From the NCBI GenBank assembly GCA_024464195.1, contig JANHAK010000001.1, forward strand, positions 1 through 33,793: 33,793 nt of DNA, given 5' to 3'. Origin of the DNA: Methanomassiliicoccales archaeon (GTDB lineage Archaea; Thermoplasmatota; Thermoplasmata; Methanomassiliicoccales; JACIVX01). Shown here one piece after another: positions 19,348 to 27,070 of this stretch (its first letter is position 1; every line of letters starts with the position of its first letter). Under the pieces are notes generated by a model. It was not told where the DNA came from. It made no database searches and saw nothing but the letters and a program-made list of their open reading frames with translations. The translations under genes and the position numbers were made by a program.

Positions 19348-19913
19348 GGAACTCGGAGGCGAAGAACAGTCAATTCCTCAAAGAACATTTTTCTCTTCGC
19401 GATAAAATCAACTTTGAAAGGGACAAGTAGTTCCTTCAATGTATCTTGATTCATGAGCGAAGAAACAACAATGAATATCCTTCCCGTTTTCTTTAGAAAT
19501 AGAAGGACGGAACGGAGAAAACGTTGCAAGACTTCAACACCATCGGCCCCTCCAGCCCAAGAGATTGACTCATATGTGTCTTTATCAACGGGTAGATAGG
19601 GCGGGTTGAAAATGATTATGTCAAATTGTCCAGTAATCGCAGAAAATAGATCGGAACGAAGGACGTTTACAGGCACAGAGTTTCTTTCGGCATTGCCCCT
19701 CGTACATTGTACGGCTTCCTCCTTAATATCGACGGCGGTGACGATAGCGCCGGCCATCGCGCAGTGAATCGAAATGATACCGGTTCCGCATCCGATTTCG
19801 AGGACCTCCTCGTCTTTTTCGACATCAATTGATTCAAGTAAAAGGTAAGTATCTTCTCTCGGCGGATATACGCCGGGACATTCCTTAATATGGATCTGCC
19901 TTTCAATCTTCAT
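19344..19913 (-). CDS. HemK/PrmC-like (archaeal Mtq2-type) protein glutamine methyltransferase
   Basis: A 189-residue SAM-dependent methyltransferase. VLEIGCGTGIIS (38-48) is the SAM-binding motif I. FNPPYLPVD (NPPY at about 103-106) is the motif of N5-glutamine and N6-adenine methyltransferases. The short N-terminus, VYPPREDTYLLLE, is characteristic of the archaeal/eukaryotic Mtq2 group that modifies the GGQ of release factor aRF1/eRF1, usually with a Trm112 partner, which is not seen here. The start MKIERQIHIKE (ATG at 19913) is chosen by similarity. The frame is open to 19991 with another ATG (MGFSAK), and a TATA-like element at 19926-19934 is too close to settle the matter, so the start is uncertain. 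Confidence 0.8.
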   Translation of the reverse strand: MKIERQIHIKECPGVYPPREDTYLLLESIDVEKDEEVLEIGCGTGIISIHCAMAGAIVTAVDIKEEAVQCTRGNAERNSVPVNVLRSDLFSAITGQFDIIIFNPPYLPVDKDTYESISWAGGADGVEVLQRFLRSVLLFLKKTGRIFIVVSSLMNQDTLKELLVPFKVDFIAKRKMFFEELTVLRLRVP

Positions 19914-20008
19914 ATCTCTTCCATCTTTATAATTTGATACAGATGCAGCATAAAAGAATATCTTCATCGTTAATTTTGCTGAAAATCCCATAGTTTACTT
20001 TCATTGAC

Positions 20009-20021
20009 TTGCGAAACGCAA
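20009..20021. repeat. Short perfect palindrome upstream of the rhomboid gene
   Basis: TTGCGAAACGCAA is two 5-bp arms around AAA. It abuts a TATA-like GCAAATAATG (20018-20027), so it could be an operator. A site this short can also arise by chance. Confidence 0.35.
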
Positions 20022-20059
20022 ATAATGCTAGAGTTTGCTACACTCCGCCAGGTGTTCGG

Positions 20060-20968
20060 ATGAATTTTCTTTCGTGGATCGCGATCATCATCGTTATTGT
20101 TTCAATTTTCCTCGGTTTCACGAAACGAGTCAGTATGACAAATTCGTTGATCATGGGAAATCTTGTTATTTATTTTTTGACGATTATTTCACTCGAAAAT
20201 TTTGGCTTCTTTGCGATCTCGCCAGTCCAGCTCGAATTGGGATTTAAGCCAGTGTATCTCATGACGGGAGAGAATTTTTACACTCTGATCACGCAGATGT
20301 TTGTGCACTCGTCGATAGCCCATATCTTTTTCAATATGCTCTTTCTTTTTCTCATAGGCGGGCACCTCGAATTGAGAATTGGAAAATCGCGGTTTTTCGC
20401 GATTTATTTACTAGCCGGCGTGATCGGAGTGTTGATGGAATCACTCGTTCAATGGGGTTCAAATGTGTTAATTATTGGGGCTTCTGGGGCGATTTCGGGT
20501 GCCATGGGTGCATTGCTCCTCCTTTATCCAAAAGAGGAAATTCCGATGTTTCTGGGACCCATTTTCTTACCTCGCGTACCTGTTTGGCTTTCAGTCGGAA
20601 CATGGTTTGCGATCCAAGTTGCTATGGTTTTTGTCGACTCAGGACCGATCGCCTACACCGCACATATTGGCGGATTTCTTGCTGGGGCGTTGCTCGCCTC
20701 AGCAATGTCTCCTGGGATTAAAGTCGCCGACCAGAGAAAACGTGAGGCATTTCGATTCGAGACCTCAGCGCTTGAATCCCTAGCGACGACGGAGGAGCTT
20801 AAAAACGCACTAGCAATTATAAGAGAAGAAAAATTTGAGGACGTGAGAAAGGCGTGGCTTGAATATTTTGCGAAGCATGCCCGATGTCCAAAATGCGGAT
20901 CACCACTTTCTTGCAATCGCTATCAACTTCGGTGCACTTCATGTGATTTTGCAACGGTGGTGAAATGA
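20060..20968 (+). CDS. Rhomboid family intramembrane serine protease with C-terminal zinc ribbon
   Basis: A 302-residue polytopic membrane protein. HSSIAHIFFNMLFLFLIGGH (His83, Asn92) is the rhomboid TM2 signature. GASGAISGAMGA carries the nucleophile Ser142, and AHIGGFLAGALL carries the catalytic His202, so the Ser-His dyad is intact. The soluble C-terminus ends with a four-cysteine ribbon (CPKCGSPLSC, then CTSC). Rhomboids cleave transmembrane substrates within the membrane; the substrate here is unknown. The ATG at 20060 has AGGTG at 20050-20054 as Shine-Dalgarno, whereas the upstream ATG at 20009 adds 17 polar residues and lacks one. The gene overlaps the next through ATGA. Confidence 0.9.
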   Translation: MNFLSWIAIIIVIVSIFLGFTKRVSMTNSLIMGNLVIYFLTIISLENFGFFAISPVQLELGFKPVYLMTGENFYTLITQMFVHSSIAHIFFNMLFLFLIGGHLELRIGKSRFFAIYLLAGVIGVLMESLVQWGSNVLIIGASGAISGAMGALLLLYPKEEIPMFLGPIFLPRVPVWLSVGTWFAIQVAMVFVDSGPIAYTAHIGGFLAGALLASAMSPGIKVADQRKREAFRFETSALESLATTEELKNALAIIREEKFEDVRKAWLEYFAKHARCPKCGSPLSCNRYQLRCTSCDFATVVK

Positions 20969-21540
20969 AAGGAATGAGAGTAGAAGTTCTGTTCGAAGGC
21001 ATGATTCGAAAAGCTGGTGGTTTCGTCGTTGAGGCGCACTCAAGTTCAACCCTTATTTACAATGATGAGATAAGAGCAATCGTGGATACAAGCAGCAGCG
21101 CGTATCGCGAAAAATTGCTCACTTCTCTTAGAAACTTAGATATTGGATGCGATGAGATCGATGTCGTAGTGGCTACGCACCTTCACTACGATCACATTGG
21201 GAATAACGATCTTTTCGCTCAAGCGCGGTTTATCGCTCACGTAAACGAGTATCCCCCTGAACATTACGTGAAGATCTCTAGTGATGTTGATCTCTTTGAA
21301 GGTGTCCGCATCGTTCATACACCAGGGCACACGCGAGGTAGCATCAGTGTCTTCGTCGAGTCGGAATCGAGAGTTGCAATCGTAGGCGACGCGCTACCAA
21401 CGAAGGATAATTATGTGAAATGGTTGCCGCCAGGAATTCATTACGATGCATCAGAGGCGCTCAAGAGTATGAAGAGAATAGTCACTTTTGCAGATCTCGT
21501 GATTCCAGGCCACGACCGCCCGTTTAAGATCAACCGATAA
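20965..21540 (+). CDS. Metallo-beta-lactamase-fold hydrolase
   Basis: A 191-residue single-domain MBL-fold protein. All metal ligands are visible: HLHYDH (His72, His74, Asp76, His77), His122 in HTPGHT, Asp142 in VGDAL and His183 in IPGHD, so a two-metal hydrolase is expected. It resembles glyoxalase II-like/MBLAC1-like members; the substrate cannot be assigned. Its ATG overlaps the rhomboid stop codon (ATGA), with GGTGG 4 nt upstream. An alternative ATG three codons later has AAAGGA before it. It is part of a same-strand run with the HVO_0476 protein and pcm. Confidence 0.88.
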   Translation: MKGMRVEVLFEGMIRKAGGFVVEAHSSSTLIYNDEIRAIVDTSSSAYREKLLTSLRNLDIGCDEIDVVVATHLHYDHIGNNDLFAQARFIAHVNEYPPEHYVKISSDVDLFEGVRIVHTPGHTRGSISVFVESESRVAIVGDALPTKDNYVKWLPPGIHYDASEALKSMKRIVTFADLVIPGHDRPFKINR

Positions 21541-21561
21541 TTATAACTGGGGGTACGCTCA

Positions 21562-22179
21562 ATGAATTTGAAGATCGAAATGACAATCCCGAGTGCTGTT
21601 TACTTGGAGTGCCCCTCGTGCGGTACAAATACTCTCCATGAGGTTCTCAGAGGTAGGGTCGGAGGAAAGAAAGAAACACTGGAGGCGACGGTGCGCTGCA
21701 GGAAATGTGGCACCATTCATACTACTCTTTACACCGAAATGAAACCGCGAAAGATCCCTATCGTCATCAGCGATTTTGGAAAATCGCGGAAAGAGGAAAT
21801 CGAACTCGGTCCAGACGAACTGGTCACGATCGGCGATGAGCTGATTGTTGGGGATACGCAAGTCATTGTGACCTCGATCGAAAGCGGCGAAAAAAGAATA
21901 AAAGAATGCGTCGCCAGGGAAATAGGCACGATATGGGCGAAGAGATTTGATAGGGTGAAGGTTAAGATATCAATCAATAAGGGCACCAAGACGATTCCCG
22001 CCGAGATGCTTGTTCCGCCCGATGAGGAGTTTTACGTTGGGGATCTCCTGACTGTCGGGAAGTACCATGTTGTTGTACATAATATCAAGACGAAGGACAG
22101 AATGCTAAGAGATGGTGGAAGCGAGGCGCGAGAGATTGTCAGAATTTATGCCAAGATCGTCAGGACGACGAGCGCTTGA
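21562..22179 (+). CDS. HVO_0476 family archaeal zinc-ribbon protein
   Basis: A 205-residue archaeal protein of unknown function. An N-terminal zinc ribbon uses CPSC (Cys17, Cys20) and CRKC (Cys46, Cys49). Two similar beta-rich segments follow, one around LVTIGDELIVGDTQVIVTSI and one around EEFYVGDLLTVGKYHVVVHN, suggesting an internal duplication of a small barrel. The family is recognised from memory as archaeal HVO_0476-like, often near pcm as here. The ATG is preceded by GGGGG (21549-21553) at 8 nt. Thirteen nucleotides separate it from pcm, so cotranscription is likely. Confidence 0.75.
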   Translation: MNLKIEMTIPSAVYLECPSCGTNTLHEVLRGRVGGKKETLEATVRCRKCGTIHTTLYTEMKPRKIPIVISDFGKSRKEEIELGPDELVTIGDELIVGDTQVIVTSIESGEKRIKECVAREIGTIWAKRFDRVKVKISINKGTKTIPAEMLVPPDEEFYVGDLLTVGKYHVVVHNIKTKDRMLRDGGSEAREIVRIYAKIVRTTSA

Positions 22180-22191
22180 GGTGCTTGTGGC

Positions 22192-22845
22192 ATGGATTTC
22201 GACATCGAAAGGAAACGAATGATCAGATCTCTCGTTGAAAAGGGCTACCTCACAAAGCCTGATGTGATTAAGGCGATGGAAAAAGTCCCTCGACATCTCT
22301 TTGTCCCTGAGGGTATTCGTCGAAGTGCATACATTGATACGCCTCTTTCAATCGGGGAAGGACAAACAATCTCCGCACCGCATATGGTTGCGATTATGGT
22401 CGAAGCTCTCGATCTTCGTCCCGGTATGAAGGTTCTCGAGGTTGGTGGAGGATCGGGTTATCATGCAGCAGTTATGGGAGAGATTGTGAGACCAGATGGC
22501 CATGTGTATAGTGTTGAAAGGATCGAATCTCTTGCTGAAAGGGCAAAAAAGAATCTCAAAGAGGCGGGGTATGACGACATCGTGACGATCGTCGTTGGCG
22601 ATGGTTCAAAGGGCCTGGGGGAATTCGCACCATTTGACAGGATTTGTGTTGCTGCGGCGGCTCCTGGAGTGCCCGAACCGTTAAAACAGCAGCTTGCTGA
22701 CGATGGCAAATTGCTCATACCAGTTGGAGGTCGATGGTATCAGGATCTCATTCTCGTCGAGAGAAAACAAAACAAATTTCTTCAAACAAACCTCGGTGGC
22801 TGTGTCTTTGTGCCACTAATTGGTGAGTACGGATACGGCAATTGA
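22192..22845 (+). CDS. pcm: Protein-L-isoaspartate O-methyltransferase
   Basis: A 217-residue repair enzyme that methylates L-isoaspartyl residues in damaged proteins, allowing return to aspartate. Family motifs are complete: VPRHLFVPE, GEGQTISAPHMVA with the catalytic-site Ser61, the SAM-binding VLEVGGGSGYHAAV (81-94), and the terminal FVPLIGEYG. A GAGGTG Shine-Dalgarno (22178-22183) overlaps the stop of the preceding HVO_0476 gene and is spaced 8 nt from the ATG. Together with the rhomboid, MBL and zinc-ribbon genes it forms one same-strand run. Its last 64 bases overlap, antisense, the 3' end of the convergent HAD phosphatase gene. Confidence 0.94.
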   Translation: MDFDIERKRMIRSLVEKGYLTKPDVIKAMEKVPRHLFVPEGIRRSAYIDTPLSIGEGQTISAPHMVAIMVEALDLRPGMKVLEVGGGSGYHAAVMGEIVRPDGHVYSVERIESLAERAKKNLKEAGYDDIVTIVVGDGSKGLGEFAPFDRICVAAAAPGVPEPLKQQLADDGKLLIPVGGRWYQDLILVERKQNKFLQTNLGGCVFVPLIGEYGYGN

Positions 22846-23507
22846 GAAGGTACTTCGAAGATGAATGGAAGAACGGCACGCAAATCATTTGATTGAACAG
22901 TGACATGAGCCTTTCTAACGACGATCTCATCAATCGGATTAAATGCGATTGAAAGACCACTCTCTTCAAACATCGACACATCGACGAAGCTATTTCCTAT
23001 ACTCACAACTCTGTTTCTTGCAATGCCCCATTTTTTCAGAAATGAATCAAGTGCCCGTCGTTTATTCGTCAGTTCAACCCTCAAAATCCCTTCGCCAGTT
23101 AAGCAGCCATTTTCATCGTACTCGAGACCATTTGCAATATAATCGTCAAATCCAAAGACACGCTTGATTTTTTCAGCAATAATGTCTAATCCTCCACTCA
23201 CGATGACAACTTTCATCCCAGCATTTTTCAATGCGCGGACTGTTTCATCAATGCCTTCCAGAAGGGGCAGAGGGCTAAGAATTCTTTCGATATCATCTCT
23301 GTTTAAATCACTCTTGCACGATTTCCAAAGAGCGATGTCTCTGCGCATGAACTCGATATCGTCAATTTCGCCATGGATGTACCTTTCCAGCGAGGTCTCA
23401 TTATTCACGCCGAAATGATCATGGATCCATGTCCATGAGCTTGGATAATCGACGAGAACACCATCCATATCAAAGGCCACAAGATCGAAGCGTCTTTCCA
23501 TCGTCAT
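22782..23507 (-). CDS. HAD-superfamily phosphatase, phosphoserine phosphatase-like
   Basis: A 241-residue haloacid-dehalogenase phosphatase. Motif I is FDMDGVLVD (Asp13 nucleophile, Asp15), motif II is VIVSGG, motif III is the Lys in LTNKRRAL, and motif IV is GNSFVD in place of the usual GDGxND. The layout and length fit archaeal SerB-like enzymes, but the substrate is not proven. ATGs at 23507 and 23501 are both possible. The longer frame to 23675 would run through the promoter shared with the TraB gene and is rejected. The C-terminal 21 codons lie antisense to the end of pcm and look like a non-conserved tail reaching the first stop. Confidence 0.8.
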   Translation of the reverse strand: MTMERRFDLVAFDMDGVLVDYPSSWTWIHDHFGVNNETSLERYIHGEIDDIEFMRRDIALWKSCKSDLNRDDIERILSPLPLLEGIDETVRALKNAGMKVVIVSGGLDIIAEKIKRVFGFDDYIANGLEYDENGCLTGEGILRVELTNKRRALDSFLKKWGIARNRVVSIGNSFVDVSMFEESGLSIAFNPIDEIVVRKAHVTVQSNDLRAVLPFIFEVPSQLPYPYSPISGTKTQPPRFV

Positions 23508-23534
23508 TTTCCTGATCAGAGAAGAGCATGAAAA

Positions 23535-23547
23535 GATTATTAAAATC
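23535..23547. promoter_or_regulatory. Near-palindromic bidirectional TATA element
   Basis: GATTATTAAAATC reads as GATTTTAATAATC on the other strand. Its centre (23541) is 27 nt from the ATG at 23568 of the TraB gene and 34 nt from the ATG at 23507 of the HAD gene, so it may serve both divergent genes. Confidence 0.5.
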
Positions 23548-23555
23548 TTCGCGCC

Positions 23556-24290
23556 ATGAGTCGAATAATGATCACGCTTGTCGGTGTGGGTCACGTTTTT
23601 AATCTTTCGGAGCAGGTGCGCCAGATCATATTCTCTCAGAAACCCAATGTTGTTTGTGTCGAATTGGATCCCCACCGTTATGAGATTCTACGCAATCCTC
23701 AGACGGCTCAGTCAATGCCTATTATGTATCGCATGCTCGCTGAAGTGCAGAAAAGAATGGCAAAAGAATTTGGTGGAGAAGTTGGAATGGAGATGATTGC
23801 TGCGACTGAGGCCGCGAAAGAAATCGGAGCAGTCGTCGAGTTCATCGATGAGGATGCGGCGGTGGTTTTCGAAAAACTTTGGAAAGAAATGCCGGTCAAA
23901 GAAAAGGTCTGCCTTATGTTTTCGGCAATTACTGGTTTTTTTATGACCAAAGGAAAAATCGAGAAAGAATTGGAAAGATTTGAGGAGAATGGGGAGGATT
24001 ACATCAAGTCATTCGGTGAACAGTTTCCGACGATCAAGAAAATACTCATCGACGATCGTAATAGAATGATGGCATCGAGAATAGAAGACGCATGTGCGCA
24101 TCATGGTGAAGTAGTGGCCGTGGTCGGCGATGGCCACATTGAGGGTATCAAGAAGCTTCTGAATGATAATGAAATCAAGGTTTTCAGATTGCGGGATTTG
24201 AGAGTATGGCCATCCCACGATGGAAAGAAAACGCCGGCTGGCAACGCCGAAGCATCCTTCCATTTTACTTACTCGGATCAGTATTTATGA
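23556..24290 (+). CDS. TraB/PrgY-family protein
   Basis: A protein of up to 244 residues with the TraB-family pattern: VGVGHVFNLS near the N-terminus, VCVELDPHRYEIL, and the second Gly-His element VVGDGHIEGI near the C-terminus. The fold is related to Tiki/PrgY-type putative metalloproteases that shut down peptide pheromone signalling; the archaeal substrate is unknown. Many archaeal homologues are near 390 residues with a C-terminal membrane region. This one ends after the soluble domain and has no clear transmembrane helix. Two starts are possible: ATG 23556 and ATG 23568 (MITLVGVGH). The TATA position (27 nt) favours 23568 as a leaderless start. Confidence 0.8.
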   Translation: MSRIMITLVGVGHVFNLSEQVRQIIFSQKPNVVCVELDPHRYEILRNPQTAQSMPIMYRMLAEVQKRMAKEFGGEVGMEMIAATEAAKEIGAVVEFIDEDAAVVFEKLWKEMPVKEKVCLMFSAITGFFMTKGKIEKELERFEENGEDYIKSFGEQFPTIKKILIDDRNRMMASRIEDACAHHGEVVAVVGDGHIEGIKKLLNDNEIKVFRLRDLRVWPSHDGKKTPAGNAEASFHFTYSDQYL

Positions 24291-24293
24291 AAA

Positions 24294-24302
24294 CCATATA
24301 TC
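24294..24302 (+). promoter_or_regulatory. TATA box of thyX
   Basis: CCATATATC is centred about 46 nt before the ATG at 24344. It predicts a leader of about 19 nt that includes the Shine-Dalgarno AGGGG at 24333-24337. Confidence 0.5.
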
Positions 24303-24343
24303 ACACAAGAACAATCTATTAACACGAAGTTAAGGGGCGATCG

Positions 24344-25024
24344 ATGAGGGTCAAACTTCTTTCTTACACGAAGGATGCCGAAAAACTCTGTGCCGCGGCC
24401 GCACAATCTTGTTACTCAGAAAAACCAGCGAGCGAATTGTTAACGGATATTGATGATGCCCGGTCAGGCAAAATCATCTCAAAAGTTGTAGGCATGGGTC
24501 ATCATTCTGTAATTGAGCACGCATGTTACACCTTTAGCGTCGAAGGCGTTTCAAGGGCACTGACACATCAGCTTGTGCGGCACAGGATTGCGTCATATTC
24601 ACAGCAGAGCCAGCGTTACGTCTCAATGGATCACGCGTATTACGTGATTCCCCCTAGCATTGAAAAAGACAGAGAGATGGCTAGTGAATTCAAGAGACTG
24701 ATGGATGAGATTTGGAAAGTCTATAGGCGATTATCTGAAAAGGTTGACGTAGAAGATGCGCGGTACGTGTTGCCAAATGCATGCGCGACGAATATCACTG
24801 TGACGATGAACGCGAGAGAATTGCTGCATTTTTTTTCACTTCGCTGTTGCAATCGTGCTCAGTGGGAGATCAGAGAAGTCGCTGATAAAATGCTAGCTGA
24901 AGTCAAAAGGGTCTCACCGGCAATTTTCGAAAACGCGGGACCGCCTTGCATGAGGGGACCATGTCCTGAGGGCAAAATGAGTTGTGGAAAGCCGCGGCGT
25001 GACGAGTTGAAAAGGCTTAAATAA
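24344..25024 (+). CDS. thyX: Flavin-dependent thymidylate synthase
   Basis: A 226-residue FAD-dependent enzyme making dTMP from dUMP with methylenetetrahydrofolate (or an archaeal C1 carrier) and NAD(P)H. The RHR-x7-S motif is intact (Arg79-His-Arg81, Ser89, within RHRIASYSQQSQRY). HHSVIEHA and the LRCCNRAQWEIR helix are typical. The C-terminus has the CMRGPCPEGKMSCG cysteine cluster seen in a subset of archaeal and clostridial ThyX proteins, which may bind a metal. The ATG has its own Shine-Dalgarno AGGGG at 6 nt. The stop codon lies inside the TATA box region of rps17e. Confidence 0.95.
   Translation: MRVKLLSYTKDAEKLCAAAAQSCYSEKPASELLTDIDDARSGKIISKVVGMGHHSVIEHACYTFSVEGVSRALTHQLVRHRIASYSQQSQRYVSMDHAYYVIPPSIEKDREMASEFKRLMDEIWKVYRRLSEKVDVEDARYVLPNACATNITVTMNARELLHFFSLRCCNRAQWEIREVADKMLAEVKRVSPAIFENAGPPCMRGPCPEGKMSCGKPRRDELKRLK
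25016..25024 (+). promoter_or_regulatory. TATA box of rps17e overlapping the thyX stop
   Basis: CTTAAATAA is centred about 39 nt before the S17e ATG at 25059, so a leader of about 12 nt is predicted. The GGTG at 25050-25053 may act as a weak Shine-Dalgarno. Confidence 0.45.
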
Positions 25025-25058
25025 CAATATGGCTTAACCCGATGCTACCGGTGTAGGC

Positions 25059-25250
25059 ATGGGAAAAATACGACCTACGTATATCAAGAGGGTGGCGCTT
25101 GAACTTGTCAAGAAATATCCGAAAGCGTTCAATGACGATTTCGAGCACAATAAGCTGTTGGTAGAGAAGCTTACCGATGTTTACTCTCCCGCGATGAGGA
25201 ATCGCATAGCAGGTTACGTGACGCGATACTGGCAGCAGCTCGAACAATGA
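25059..25250 (+). CDS. rps17e: Small ribosomal subunit protein S17e (eS17)
   Basis: A 63-residue basic protein matching archaeal S17e throughout (MGKIRPTYIKRVALEL, then NKLLVEKLTDV and RNRIAGYVTRY). It is a structural protein of the archaeal/eukaryotic 30S/40S subunit with no bacterial counterpart. It probably has its own promoter inside the end of thyX. The ABC-transporter genes follow after 42 bp with no obvious promoter of their own, so readthrough from rps17e is possible. Confidence 0.95.
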   Translation: MGKIRPTYIKRVALELVKKYPKAFNDDFEHNKLLVEKLTDVYSPAMRNRIAGYVTRYWQQLEQ

Positions 25251-25292
25251 TCGATAGTTTTTTCATCACCCTCTTTCTTCTCTTCGCCAACG

Positions 25293-26258
25293 ATGAACAA
25301 TGCTGTTGAGTGTAGATCACTGACTCGATCTTTCAAAGGGAATGCGAAGCAGCAGGCGATCATCGCGCTCGATAACATCGATCTCGATGTTAGAGAAGGC
25401 GAGCTTTTTGGCTTGCTCGGACCGAATGGTGCTGGCAAGACAACATTGATCAAAATCCTTGCAACTCTATTACTTCCTTCGTCAGGAAAGGTCACAGTAT
25501 TGGGATATGATGTAGAACGGGAAGCGCATAAGATAAGACCTCGCATTAACATGGTTTCTGGCGGGGAATTTTCTGGATATGGATTATTGACTGTGAGAGA
25601 AAATCTCTGGATGTTTTCGCAATTCTATGGTATCCCGACTAGGATTGCAAAGCAAAGGATCGATGAATTGCTCCATGACTTCGAGCTCGCAGACAAGGCG
25701 GACGCGAAAGTGAGAACGATATCGACGGGCCAACGGCAAAGAATGAATGTCGTCAGAGGTTTTGTAACCGACCCTGATTTAATTTTTCTTGATGAGCCAA
25801 CGCTTGGTCTCGATGTCAATTCGAGCAGGACAATCCGAGATTACATACGAAGGTGGGTTAGAGAACAGAATGGAAAAACGGCACTGATCACAACTCATTA
25901 TATGATGGAGGCTGAGGAACTCTGTGATCGGGTCGCGATCATCGACAGGGGACGCATTCTCGCCTGCGACTCGCCTTGCAACCTTAAGAAACAAGTTCAG
26001 AGAGACGCTGTTTTCACTCTTGAAACAACGCAATTCGCCGATCTCGATTCAATCGGGCATATCAGCGGCGTGAAGGGGTACACTGGTGAAACCAATGGGG
26101 AACGACAGAAGATTAGGATCGTAGCCGAAGAGGAGTCCGTGCTGGCTGAAGTCATCCAGGTGATAGCGGGAAAGGGGGGAAAGGTGATCTCACTAACCAA
26201 GGTTGAGTCAACACTTGAGGATGTCTTCTTGCAGCTCGTTGGAAGAGGACTGATATGA
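25293..26258 (+). CDS. ABC-2 type transporter ATP-binding protein (DrrA/NodI-like)
   Basis: A 321-residue cytoplasmic ATPase. Walker A is GPNGAGKT (43-50), the signature is ISTGQRQR (143-150) instead of LSGGQ, Walker B is LIFLDEP (163-169) and the H-loop is TTHYM (His202). At the Q-loop position the family Gln is absent (NMVSGGEFSGY), which may change coupling to the permeases. The C-terminal 100 residues resemble the extension of drug/lipid-exporter ATPases such as DrrA. It starts a three-gene operon, and its stop overlaps the next ATG (ATGA). The substrate is unknown; the type typically exports lipids, drugs or polysaccharides. Confidence 0.9.
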   Translation: MNNAVECRSLTRSFKGNAKQQAIIALDNIDLDVREGELFGLLGPNGAGKTTLIKILATLLLPSSGKVTVLGYDVEREAHKIRPRINMVSGGEFSGYGLLTVRENLWMFSQFYGIPTRIAKQRIDELLHDFELADKADAKVRTISTGQRQRMNVVRGFVTDPDLIFLDEPTLGLDVNSSRTIRDYIRRWVREQNGKTALITTHYMMEAEELCDRVAIIDRGRILACDSPCNLKKQVQRDAVFTLETTQFADLDSIGHISGVKGYTGETNGERQKIRIVAEEESVLAEVIQVIAGKGGKVISLTKVESTLEDVFLQLVGRGLI

Positions 26259-27070
26259 TTGATTGGCGTTTGAATCTCCGTGCTGTTATCGGAAGAGCCT
26301 ATCCACGAGTCATTGGATCTTTTAGAGAACCAAGTTGGTTATTTTTTGACATCTTCCTTCCTCTTTTGGGGATCGCGGCTTTTGCTTTTTATTATCAAGC
26401 ACTCGGCGCCCCCTCGGTTTTCATTGGCTTTGTAATTCTTGGCGGCGCGATGACAGCATACTGGCTCAACGTTCTCTGGAGTATGGCGGCACAATTCTAC
26501 TGGGAGAAAGAAGTGGGAAACCTCCAGCTATACCTCATGGCGCCGATGTCGCGCATGTCTGTTCTTGCTGGTATGGCACTTGGTGGTATTTTTTTCACTT
26601 CAGTTCGCGCACTGTCAACACTTGCTTTAGGATTGCTAATTTTTGGCATCGAAATCGAGATCACTTCTCCAATTAGCCTCCTGGTCGTCTTCTTTCTAAC
26701 CCTTTTTGCATTGTACGGCATGGGGATGATGTTCTCCTCCCTTTACCTCCTCTACGGCAGGGGCGTATGGCATTTATCGAGCGTTTTTCAGGAACCGATC
26801 TATTTCGTTTCTGGCTTTTATTTCCCAGTAAAAGCCCTTGGATTTTGGGTATCGCTTCTTGCTTCAATTGTTCCAATCACTCTCGGTCTCGATGCGATGA
26901 GACAGCTGATTTTCGCTGGGCAGGAAACGATGGGATTTCTACCAGTCAGTGTCGAGATCGTTGTTCTTATCCTTTTGGCGGTTGTTTTCATTTACGGCGC
27001 CCGCGTCGCGCTTAATTTCATGGAGAATCTCGGCAAGAGAGAAGGGAGGTTGACCTTGCGATGGCAGTAA
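26255..27070 (+). CDS. ABC-2 type transporter permease, first subunit
   Basis: A 271-residue integral membrane protein with about six hydrophobic segments, for example LFFDIFLPLLGIAAFAFYYQ, ISLLVVFFLTLFALYGMGMM and VEIVVLILLAVVFIYGARV. The stretch FQEPIYFVSGFYFPVKALGF is typical of the ABC2_membrane family (DrrB-like). The ATG overlaps the ATPase stop codon. The final ten bases overlap the next permease gene, which implies coupled synthesis of two different half-permeases, so the complex is presumably a heterodimeric pore on an ATPase homodimer. Substrate unknown. Confidence 0.88.
   Translation: MIDWRLNLRAVIGRAYPRVIGSFREPSWLFFDIFLPLLGIAAFAFYYQALGAPSVFIGFVILGGAMTAYWLNVLWSMAAQFYWEKEVGNLQLYLMAPMSRMSVLAGMALGGIFFTSVRALSTLALGLLIFGIEIEITSPISLLVVFFLTLFALYGMGMMFSSLYLLYGRGVWHLSSVFQEPIYFVSGFYFPVKALGFWVSLLASIVPITLGLDAMRQLIFAGQETMGFLPVSVEIVVLILLAVVFIYGARVALNFMENLGKREGRLTLRWQ

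Noticed and set aside
20009..20059. N-terminal extension of the rhomboid protein from the ATG at 20009
   Set aside because: It adds a short polar leader with no Shine-Dalgarno; the ATG at 20060 has AGGTG at proper spacing and starts the first membrane helix.
22782..23675. Longer HAD phosphatase starting at 23675
   Set aside because: The extension runs antisense through the start of the TraB gene and across the shared promoter; motif I lies right after the ATG at 23507.
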